From assembly GCF_019745455.1 (NCBI RefSeq), contig NZ_JAIETD010000028.1, forward strand, positions 124,001-188,000: a stretch of DNA of 64,000 nucleotides. Reading direction: 5' to 3'. The stretch's first letter is position 1. Every line of letters starts with the position of its first letter. The stretch is from Methylobacterium sp. Lineage in GTDB: Bacteria; Pseudomonadota; Alphaproteobacteria; Rhizobiales; Beijerinckiaceae. A program made the translations under genes and the position numbers. The notes under the pieces were generated by a model. That model was not told the origin of the DNA, did no database searches, and saw only the letters and a list, made by a program, of their open reading frames with translations. This document shows positions 9,077 to 15,728 of this stretch, in pieces.

Positions 9077-10891
9077 ATGCACCGTTATCGAACCCACACC
9101 TGCGGGGCGCTCCGCCCGTCCGACGTCGGTCAGACCATCCGCCTTTCCGGCTGGTGCCACCGCATCCGCGACCATGGCGGCGTGCTCTTCATCGACCTGC
9201 GCGACCATTACGGCCTGACGCAATGCGTGGTCGATTCCGACTCGAAGGCCTTCAAGGCGGCCGACATCGCCCGATCCGAGTGGGTGATCCGCATCGACGG
9301 CCGGGTTCGGACCCGGCCCGCCGGCACCGAGAACCCGGACCTGCCGACCGGCACGATCGAGGTCTATATCGACGAGCTCGAAGTGCTCGGGCCGGCCGGC
9401 GAGCTGCCGGTTCCGGTCTTCGGCGACCAGGAATACCCCGAGGAAACCCGCCTCAAGTATCGCTTCCTCGACCTGCGCCGCGAGAAGCTGCACGCCAACA
9501 TCATGAAGCGCGGCGCGATCATCGACAGCCTGCGCCGGCGCATGCGCGAGGGTGGCTTCTTCGAATTCCAGACGCCGATCCTGACCGCCTCCTCGCCGGA
9601 GGGCGCGCGCGACTACCTGGTGCCGTCCCGCGTCCATCCCGGAAAGTTCTACGCGCTGCCGCAGGCGCCGCAGCAGTTCAAGCAGCTCACGATGATCGCG
9701 GGCTTCGACCGATATTTCCAGATCGCTCCATGCTTTCGCGACGAGGATGCACGGGCGGACCGCAGCCCCGGTGAGTTCTACCAGCTCGACATCGAGATGA
9801 GCTTCGTCACGCAGGAGGACGTGTTCCAGGCCGTCGAGCCGGTCCTGCGCGGCGTGTTCGAGGAATTCGCCGAGGGTAAGCGCGTCACCGGCACCTTCCC
9901 GCGCATTCCCTATGCCGAGGCGATGCTCAAATACGGCGTCGACAAGCCGGACCTTCGCAATCCGCTCGTCATCGCCGACGTGACCGAGGAATTCGCTCGC
10001 GACGAGGTCGAGTTCAAGGCGTTCAAGGGCGTGATCAAGTCCGGCGGCGTGGTGCGGGCGATCCCGGCGACGGGCGCTGGGGCTCAGTCCCGTTCCTTCT
10101 TCGACAAGCTCAATGAGTGGGCGCGATCCGAAGGAGCGCCGGGCCTCGGCTACATCGTCTTCGAGGACGAAGGTGGCACGCTCACCGGCAAGGGACCGAT
10201 CGCCAAGTTCATCCCGGCCGAGATCCAGGCGATGATCGCCGCCAAGACCGGCACGAAGGCAGGCGACGCGGTGTTCTTCTCCGCCGGCACCGAAGCCAAG
10301 GCCGCAGGCCTCGCCGGCAAGGCCCGAATTCGCATCGGCGACGAACTCGGCTTGTCGGATAAGGACCAGTTCGCCTTCTGCTGGATCACCGACTTCCCGA
10401 TGTACGAGTGGAACGAAGACGAGAAGCGGATCGACTTCTCGCACAACCCTTTCTCGATGCCGAACTTCGACCGGGAGGAGTTTCTTGCCCTCGACCCGAG
10501 CGAATCGGAAAAGATCCTCGGCATCAAGGCGTTCCAGTACGACATCGTCTGCAACGGCACCGAGCTGTCCTCCGGCGCGATCCGCAACCATCGCCCCGAC
10601 GTGATGGAGAAGGCCTTCGGCATCGCCGGCTACGGCGTCGAGGTGCTGGAGGAGAAGTTCGGCGGCATGCTGAATGCCCTCAAGCTCGGCGCCCCGCCGC
10701 ATGGCGGCATCGCGCCGGGCATCGACCGCATCGTCATGCTGCTCTGCGGCGAGCAGAACCTGCGCGAGGTGGTGCTGTTCCCGATGAACCAGCGCGCCGA
10801 GGACCTGATGATGGGCGCTCCCGCCGAGGCGACGCCCAAGCAGCTGCGGGAACTCCATATCCGCCTGAACCTGCCCGAAAAGCAGGGCTGA
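9077..10891 (+). CDS. aspS: Aspartyl-tRNA synthetase, non-discriminating type
   Basis: A 604-residue bacterial-type class IIb synthetase with an N-terminal OB anticodon-binding domain, a catalytic core with motif 2 ([15 protein letters not shown]) and motif 3 ([13 protein letters not shown]), and an inserted GAD domain around residues 290-430. It charges tRNA with aspartate. His33 (in RDHGGV) and Gly83 (in RPAGT) are the residues reported for enzymes that also aspartylate tRNA(Asn); discriminating enzymes such as that of E. coli have Leu and Lys there. GatCAB, encoded at 59.5-63.2 kb, would convert the product to Asn-tRNA(Asn). The ATG at 9077 matches the family start; an upstream in-frame ATG at 8945 is ignored because it adds unrelated residues. 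Confidence 0.95.
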   Translation: MHRYRTHTCGALRPSDVGQTIRLSGWCHRIRDHGGVLFIDLRDHYGLTQCVVDSDSKAFKAADIARSEWVIRIDGRVRTRPAGTENPDLPTGTIEVYIDELEVLGPAGELPVPVFGDQEYPEETRLKYRFLDLRREKLHANIMKRGAIIDSLRRRMREGGFFEFQTPILTASSPEGARDYLVPSRVHPGKFYALPQAPQQFKQLTMIAGFDRYFQIAPCFRDEDARADRSPGEFYQLDIEMSFVTQEDVFQAVEPVLRGVFEEFAEGKRVTGTFPRIPYAEAMLKYGVDKPDLRNPLVIADVTEEFARDEVEFKAFKGVIKSGGVVRAIPATGAGAQSRSFFDKLNEWARSEGAPGLGYIVFEDEGGTLTGKGPIAKFIPAEIQAMIAAKTGTKAGDAVFFSAGTEAKAAGLAGKARIRIGDELGLSDKDQFAFCWITDFPMYEWNEDEKRIDFSHNPFSMPNFDREEFLALDPSESEKILGIKAFQYDIVCNGTELSSGAIRNHRPDVMEKAFGIAGYGVEVLEEKFGGMLNALKLGAPPHGGIAPGIDRIVMLLCGEQNLREVVLFPMNQRAEDLMMGAPAEATPKQLRELHIRLNLPEKQG

Positions 10892-10910
10892 CAGCTTCGG
10901 GCGGACGATC

Positions 10911-11792
10911 GTGCCAAGTCTCGTCGCGGTCGTCGTCGCCCATGACAGCGCGGACGCGCTGCCCGCCTGCTTGGCCGCCCTCGCGGCCGAGCACGTGCCG
11001 GCGATCGTCGTCGACAACGCGAGCCGCGACTGCTCGGTGAGGATCGCCGAGGCGGCCGGCGCCGAGGTCCTGCGCAACGCCCGCAACGAGGGCTATGGCC
11101 GGGCCAACACCATCGGCGTCAGGGCGGCGGCACGGGCGCGGCACGTCCTGATCCTCAATCCCGACGTGATCCTGAAGGCCGGCGCCGCCGACGCGCTGCT
11201 CGCCGCGGCGAGGGCCTATTCCGATGCCGGCCTCTTCGCTCCGCGCCTCGTGGAGCCGGATGGGCGGGTCTTCTATCAGCCGCGCTCGCTCCTGGCGCCC
11301 TACCTCACCAATCCTGGAGGCATCCGCTCGCTGCCGGAGGGCGATGCCTGCGCACCGTTCCTGTCGGGCGCCTGCCTGATGGTGGAGCGCGAGCTGTTCC
11401 TCGGTCTCGGGGGGTTCGACCCGAACATCTTCCTGTTCTACGAGGACGACGACCTCTGCCGGCGCATCGCCGAGACCGGCCGCGCTCTCATCCACGTCCA
11501 GGCCGCCGAGGCGGTCCATGGGCGCGGGCGCTCCTCCGCCCCGGAGCCGGGGCGGGTCTTCCGCACGCGCTGGCATCAGGCCTGGTCGCGGGCCTATGTC
11601 TCCCGCAAGTACGGATTGGCCGACCCCTCCCCGCGCATGCTCGCGGTGAACGCTCCGAAGGCGGCCTTCGCGGCCCTGGGTCTCAAGCGCCGCCTCATCG
11701 AACGCTACGCCGGCTCTGCAGCGGGAGCCCTCGCGGCCATGCGCGGGCAGAGCGCGCTGGAGAGGGAGGGTCTGACGCCGGGCCTGCCGTAA
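10911..11792 (+). CDS. Family 2 glycosyltransferase
   Basis: A 293-residue GT-A-fold glycosyltransferase of the rhamnosyltransferase-like GT2 type. Visible features are the N-terminal AVVVAHDSADAL strand-loop, VVDNASRD (nucleotide site), NEGYGRANTIG, the LNPDV metal-site motif and YEDDDLCRR near residue 185, which supplies the likely catalytic acid/base. It would add a sugar to a lipid-linked or surface glycan at the cytoplasmic face of the membrane. The start is GTG at 10911, 19 nt after the aspS stop, so it may be transcribed with aspS. The C-terminal 70 residues are Arg-rich and less conserved. Confidence 0.85.
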   Translation: MPSLVAVVVAHDSADALPACLAALAAEHVPAIVVDNASRDCSVRIAEAAGAEVLRNARNEGYGRANTIGVRAAARARHVLILNPDVILKAGAADALLAAARAYSDAGLFAPRLVEPDGRVFYQPRSLLAPYLTNPGGIRSLPEGDACAPFLSGACLMVERELFLGLGGFDPNIFLFYEDDDLCRRIAETGRALIHVQAAEAVHGRGRSSAPEPGRVFRTRWHQAWSRAYVSRKYGLADPSPRMLAVNAPKAAFAALGLKRRLIERYAGSAAGALAAMRGQSALEREGLTPGLP

Positions 11793-11880
11793 CGGCCGGT
11801 CGGACCTGCCGCCCCGTTCCACAGCCGTCTTGGACCACTCGGCGAAACCGCAAGGCGGAACCCGTCGGCGACTCCGCTGT

Positions 11881-11909
11881 TGACCCGACAGATTAGAACT
11901 GGTCTAATT
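11881..11909 (+). promoter_or_regulatory. Sigma-70-type promoter with overlapping inverted repeat
   Basis: A TTGACC -35 box (11881-11886) and a TCTAAT -10 box (11904-11909) are separated by exactly 17 bp, 47 bp upstream of the small Cys4 protein gene. An inverted repeat attaga-N5-tctaat (11893-11909) covers the spacer and the -10 box, so a protein bound there would block the polymerase. The half-sites resemble TTAGAA/TTCTAA elements of iron regulators (Irr type) with a mismatch. Regulator identity is inference. Confidence 0.55.
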
Positions 11910-11955
11910 CGGATGTAGCGGCGGTCTGGCCGTCGATCCGATCAGGAGAGCGAAC

Positions 11956-12156
11956 ATGGCTGACGTGAAGTGTGAGAGCTGCAGATTCTACGACGAGCAC
12001 AAGGTCAACGGGGCGGCCGCTCATGGCGACGAGGGCCTCTGCCGCTTCAACCCGCCGGTTAGCCAGCCGGGTCCTCAGGATCACGGCCTCTGGCCGGTCG
12101 TCGGCGCCTCGGATTGGTGCGGCCACTTCACACCCGCGATGACGGCCGCCGAGTAA
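11956..12156 (+). CDS. Small four-cysteine protein
   Basis: A 66-residue soluble protein with four cysteines arranged as CESC near the N-terminus (Cys6, Cys9), one in GLCRFNPP and one in DWCGHF. This suggests a small zinc- or iron-binding fold. No family name can be assigned, but the well-spaced Cys pattern, a clear promoter upstream and a terminator hairpin downstream argue that it is real and monocistronic. An aggag motif precedes the ATG by 8 nt. The overlapping operator-like repeat in its promoter suggests tight regulation, perhaps by metal or redox state. Confidence 0.75.
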   Translation: MADVKCESCRFYDEHKVNGAAAHGDEGLCRFNPPVSQPGPQDHGLWPVVGASDWCGHFTPAMTAAE

Positions 12157-12180
12157 AGCGCACCCGAGGGGGCATGCAAT

Positions 12181-12200
12181 GCCAGCCTCGCGGCTGGCTT
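12181..12200 (+). terminator. Intrinsic terminator after the Cys4 gene
   Basis: A 7-bp GC-rich stem (gccagcc / ggctggc) with a tcgc loop is followed by a short T tract (ctttgt). It lies 24 bp after the stop of the Cys4 protein gene. Confidence 0.65.
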
Positions 12201-12398
12201 TGTCGTGCGTTCCTCGAGGGGAGTTCGGCCGCCGATCACGATGTCAGCGCCCGTGAGCGCCCTTGATGCCCGCGTGTCATCCGGCCCGCTCGATAACATA
12301 CGGATCGACGGGCTACGCAGGGTCATTGATCTGAGTGACACTCCCATTGCTCGCGCTGACTGGCGGCTAGCGTCTGTCCGCGATGGCGACGAATCCAG

Positions 12399-12665
12399 TC
12401 ATCGGGCCTCTTGACCCCCGATGAAGATCTCGCGGCGATTGCCTCGCTCCTGGAAGCTGTCGGCGCTCTCTCCAAGATTGATGGCCGGCTTGGGACTTCC
12501 TGGAGGGAGTACCGACGGCAGGCAAATGCGCTGACAGACGATCGCCATGTCGGTCGGACTCGAACAGGCGCTGACAGCCTGACCCTCCACGCAAGCGCAG
12601 GTGCAGGCAGCAAAAGCGCCGGTTGACACCAAACCAAGACACGCTCCGAGCAGGAGTGCGCGCAT
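12399..12665 (-). CDS. Small secreted cysteine-rich protein
   Basis: An 88-residue protein that starts at the ATG at 12665, which has a good AAGGAA ribosome-binding site. The first 20 residues (MRALLLGACLGLVSTGAFA) form a clear signal peptide with an AFA-A cleavage site. The mature part starts ACTCACVEG and has six cysteines in a 30-residue block, then a Pro-rich linker and a polar tail. It is probably a disulfide-bonded periplasmic or outer-membrane-associated protein. Longer upstream in-frame starts would bury the signal sequence. I do not recognise the family. Confidence 0.7.
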   Translation of the reverse strand: MRALLLGACLGLVSTGAFAACTCACVEGQAVSACSSPTDMAIVCQRICLPSVLPPGSPKPAINLGESADSFQERGNRREIFIGGQEAR

Positions 12666-13046
12666 GCCCGTTCCTTTTTCGCGTGTCATCATCAGCGCTG
12701 CCATTCTAGCACAATGCTTGCGGCTTCGCCTTACCGGTCGGAATGCTCGCACTGCGCTCTTCCCTTCGATTGCGGCTCGATTATCGTCCCGCTTCGATCG
12801 AACGAGAGGCTGACCGAGATCCAAGGCTGATGGGAATACTCCGGAAGCATGGCGCGAACGCCCCTACATCCAATCGTCAATGGACGATTCGAGTGCCAAA
12901 GCGCTGGCCAAGTCGCGTCAAGTGCGTGCCAACCTATGCAGTACAGGTGGTTGCACGGCCGTGCCGGGCTTCGATCGTCAACGATCACAAAAAAAACCGC
13001 AGCCGATGCGACCTTCTACAAGTCTGTGAGGTGCAGAGTCGAAACG
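12666..13046. other. Intergenic stretch before tRNA-Gln
   Basis: About 380 bp between the start of the secreted Cys-rich protein gene and the tRNA terminator. The part next to the gene should hold its promoter (a TAGAAT-like -10 is seen on the minus strand at 12703-12708, but no good -35). Several overlapping open frames look like chance. Nothing else is recognised. Confidence 0.4.
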
Positions 13047-13076
13047 AAAAACCCGCCTAGTCCAGAACTAAGCGGG
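13047..13076 (-). terminator. Intrinsic terminator of tRNA-Gln
   Basis: On the minus strand a 9-bp stem (cccgcttag / ctaggcggg, one G-T wobble) with a 7-nt loop is followed by five T. It sits 9 bp after the tRNA 3' end, a textbook rho-independent terminator. Confidence 0.85.
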
Positions 13077-13085
13077 CTGAATATT

Positions 13086-13159
13086 TGGCTGGGGGACGAG
13101 GATTCGAACCTCGACTAGAGGAGTCAGAGTCCACTGTTCTACCGTTAAACTATCCCCCA
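13086..13159 (-). tRNA. tRNA-Gln (anticodon CTG)
   Basis: A 74-nt tRNA with a 7-bp acceptor stem (TGGGGGA / TCCCCCA), a G discriminator base, an encoded CCA end, a standard T-arm (cgaggttcgaatcctcg) and an anticodon loop ctCTGac that reads CAG codons. It has its own terminator downstream. The anticodon stem has one T-T mismatch. No integrated element is seen next to its 3' end. Confidence 0.95.
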
Positions 13160-13301
13160 ACTACCCCTATGAAGACCCTGCAGTTCCTGCAAGAATTCCT
13201 CAGATCGGGCCAGAAGTTTCACGAACGCTTCTGATAGAGGGGTCCGCATAAGGCACCTTGCGGCCTTGGTCAACCGTCCGCTCCTCACCCTGAGGCCGAC
13301 C

Positions 13302-13440
13302 ATATCGGAGACCGAAGGCTCCAGCATGCCGTCGCAGATTTTCGGTTCCCATGAACCATACCGGAGTGAGCATTGCTCCCCGCGCCGTCGACAGGCTCGA
13401 CGCGCAAGATAGTGAGAGCCTTCGGCGCTGTCTCCGATAT
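13302..13440. repeat. Small element bounded by inverted repeats (MITE-like)
   Basis: The left end atatcggagaccgaaggct (13302-13320) is matched on the opposite strand by the right end (13417-13440), which has a 5-nt insertion. The 139-bp unit has no coding capacity but contains inner inverted repeats (cgcgccgtcgac / cgacgcgc). It sits in the gap of 358 bp between the tRNA-Gln and the 13518 gene. It could be a miniature inverted-repeat element or a structured intergenic repeat of the kind common in Rhizobiales. The rest of this gap shows no gene. Confidence 0.5.
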
Positions 13441-13517
13441 CAAACGTGCGATCACCAATGCGCCTGAAGTCGCCCGATGTGCGTTAACGTAGGACGCATC
13501 AAGAAAAGGGAGACGCG

Positions 13518-13844
13518 ATGATGGCTCACATCGAAACCACCTCACCTCAGAGTTGGATCGACCCCATTGCGAGCGGTTATGCGGCAGAGGCCACGCCGCC
13601 ATTGACGGATGAACTGCTCGAAACCCTCCGAGCCGCATTGAACAAGATCGGCCTGGATCATCTCCCAGTCGGCCATCTCGACGAGAAGGCGGTGGAGAGA
13701 ATTAACCAGACTTTGGATACCTTCGAACTCGATCTCGGCGCGGTCGTGGGACCAAGAATCGAAGCCCCGTCCGATGACGGAACGATCACTTTCCGGCATC
13801 GCTCGGAAGCCGGCCGCCCTCTGCGCGCTTATGGCGGCCAATGA
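13518..13844 (+). CDS. Small conserved-looking hypothetical protein
   Basis: A 108-residue acidic soluble protein with a mixed helical middle (LTDELLETLRAALNKIG). A strong ribosome-binding site (aagggagacgcg) precedes the ATG, and this decides for this frame over an overlapping minus-strand frame. No signal peptide, membrane segment or known motif is seen. It lies just upstream of the formate dehydrogenase operon, but about 90 bp of AT-rich DNA with an inverted repeat separates them, so it is probably a separate unit. Confidence 0.55.
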   Translation: MMAHIETTSPQSWIDPIASGYAAEATPPLTDELLETLRAALNKIGLDHLPVGHLDEKAVERINQTLDTFELDLGAVVGPRIEAPSDDGTITFRHRSEAGRPLRAYGGQ

Positions 13845-13903
13845 GGGCTGCATTTTTTGCAGGTATGGGCCCAGATCGTGCTATTTGAGGAGAAAGCCTA
13901 TTG

Positions 13904-13920
13904 TGGCATTTTGTATGCCA
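13904..13920 (+). promoter_or_regulatory. Operator-like inverted repeat before fdh1B
   Basis: A perfect 6-bp inverted repeat, tggcat-N5-atgcca, ends 17 bp before the fdh1B ATG. It lies in an AT-rich stretch just upstream of the aaggtgag ribosome-binding site. Its size and place suit binding of a repressor or activator (LysR sites have a T-N11-A core, which it also fits), or a short mRNA hairpin. The regulator is unknown. Confidence 0.45.
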
Positions 13921-13937
13921 GAAAATAAGGTGAGGGC

Positions 13938-15656
13938 ATGAGCGAGCACGAGACAGGTGTGGTCCGCCGCTTCGAGCACCCTGGCAAGGGGAAGACTCGA
14001 GCGCGGCCGGTTCCCAAGGGCAGGCAGGTCGATCCGAGCGCGAAGGTCGAGATCGAGACCTTGCTCGGCAGCCAATCGCGGCAGCGCGACCTGCTCATCG
14101 AGCATCTGCACCTGATCCAGGACACCTATGGCCAGATCAGTGCCGCTCATCTTGCGGCACTTGCCGACGAGATGGACCTCGCTTTCGCTGAAGTCTTCGA
14201 GACGGCGACGTTCTATGCGCATTTCGATGTCCTCAAGGATGGCGAAGCGAGCCTTCCCGCCCTCACGGTGCGGGTCTGCGACAGCCTGACCTGCGCCATG
14301 TTCGGCGCCGAGCCGCTGCTGGAGGCCCTTCGAGAGACCCTCGGACGCGGCGTGCGCGTCGTCCGCGCGCCTTGCGTCGGCCTGTGCGATCACGCCCCCG
14401 CCGTCGAGGTCGGTCATAACTTCCTGCACCGGGCCGACGTCGCCAGCGTGCAGGCGGCGGTCGCGGCCGGCGACACCCATGCCCACGTGCCGGTCTATCC
14501 GGATTACGACGCCTATCGCGCGGGCGGCGGCTATGCCGTCCTCGACCGGTTGCGTTCCGGCGAACTCACCATCGACGCCATTCTGCAGGTGCTCGACGAT
14601 GGCGGCCTGCGTGGACTTGGCGGAGCCGGCTTCCCCACGGGGCGCAAGTGGCGCTCGGTGCGCGGCGAGCCCGGCCCCCGGCTGATGGCCGTCAACGGCG
14701 ACGAGGGCGAGCCCGGCACCTTCAAGGATCAGCTCTACCTCAACACCGATCCGCACCGCTTCCTGGAGGGCACGCTGATCGGCGCGCACGTGGTCGAGGC
14801 GCCGGACGTCTACATCTACCTGCGCGACGAATACCCGATCTCGCGCGAGATCCTGGCACGCGAGATCGCGAAGCTGCCGCCCGGCGGGCCGCGCATCCAC
14901 CTGCGTCGCGGCGCCGGAGCCTATATCTGCGGCGAGGAATCCTCGCTGATCGAATCGCTTGAAGGCAAGCGCGGTCTTCCACGGCACAAGCCGCCCTTCC
15001 CCTTCCAGGTCGGCCTGTTCAACCGTCCGACCCTGATCAACAACGTCGAGACCCTGTTCTGGGTCAGGGACCTCATCGAGAAGGGTGCCGAGTGGTGGAA
15101 GAGCCACGGCCGCAACGGCCGGGTCGGTCTTCGCTCCTACTCGGTGTCGGGGCGGGTGAAGGAGCCGGGCGTGAAGCTCGCCCCTGCCGGCCTCACCATC
15201 CGCGAACTCATCGAGGAGTATTGCGGCGGGATCAGCGACGGGCATACCTTCGCGGCCTACCTGCCCGGGGGCGCATCCGGCGGCATCCTTCCCGCGTCGA
15301 TGGACGACATCCCGCTCGATTTCGGCACGCTCGAGAAATACGGCTGCTTCATCGGCTCGGCGGCCGTCATCGTCCTCTCGGACAAGGACGACGTGAAAGG
15401 CGCGGCCCTGAACCTGATGCGGTTTTTCGAGGACGAATCCTGCGGGCAGTGCACGCCCTGTCGCTCCGGCACGCAGAAGGCCCGCGTGATGATGGAGAAC
15501 GATGTCTGGGACACGGAGCTCCTTAGCGAGCTGTCCCAGTGCATGCGTGACGCGTCGATCTGCGGCCTCGGTCAAGCCGCTTCGAACCCGCTCACCACCG
15601 TGATCAAGTATTTTCCGGATCTCTTCCCGTCGCCGCAGAGACTTGCGGCCGAGTAG
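13938..15656 (+). CDS. fdh1B: NAD-linked formate dehydrogenase, beta subunit (FMN and Fe-S)
   Basis: A 572-residue fusion of a NuoE-like and a NuoF-like domain. The first part holds a [2Fe-2S] site (Cys114, Cys119, Cys146, Cys150). The second has the FMN-binding GLGGAGFPTGRKW (226-238), the NADH-site GAYICGEE (329-335 region) and a [4Fe-4S] site with Cys502, Cys505, Cys508 and Cys542. It takes electrons from the alpha subunit and reduces NAD+ in the cytoplasm. Length and gene order match fdh1B of M. extorquens, the tungsten-dependent FDH1; the metal is inferred from that match. fdh1A follows 72 bp downstream. Confidence 0.93.
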   Translation: MSEHETGVVRRFEHPGKGKTRARPVPKGRQVDPSAKVEIETLLGSQSRQRDLLIEHLHLIQDTYGQISAAHLAALADEMDLAFAEVFETATFYAHFDVLKDGEASLPALTVRVCDSLTCAMFGAEPLLEALRETLGRGVRVVRAPCVGLCDHAPAVEVGHNFLHRADVASVQAAVAAGDTHAHVPVYPDYDAYRAGGGYAVLDRLRSGELTIDAILQVLDDGGLRGLGGAGFPTGRKWRSVRGEPGPRLMAVNGDEGEPGTFKDQLYLNTDPHRFLEGTLIGAHVVEAPDVYIYLRDEYPISREILAREIAKLPPGGPRIHLRRGAGAYICGEESSLIESLEGKRGLPRHKPPFPFQVGLFNRPTLINNVETLFWVRDLIEKGAEWWKSHGRNGRVGLRSYSVSGRVKEPGVKLAPAGLTIRELIEEYCGGISDGHTFAAYLPGGASGGILPASMDDIPLDFGTLEKYGCFIGSAAVIVLSDKDDVKGAALNLMRFFEDESCGQCTPCRSGTQKARVMMENDVWDTELLSELSQCMRDASICGLGQAASNPLTTVIKYFPDLFPSPQRLAAE

Positions 15657-15728
15657 CGGTCCTGCGCTGGCGGTCCCCGGCGGGCCGCCCGTACCCCGAT
15701 TTTCCTGCGCCATCCCTGGAGCGGAACC

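Noticed and set aside
8450..11086. Minus-strand open frame of 878 codons
   Set aside because: Antisense to aspS for most of its length; aspS is certain.
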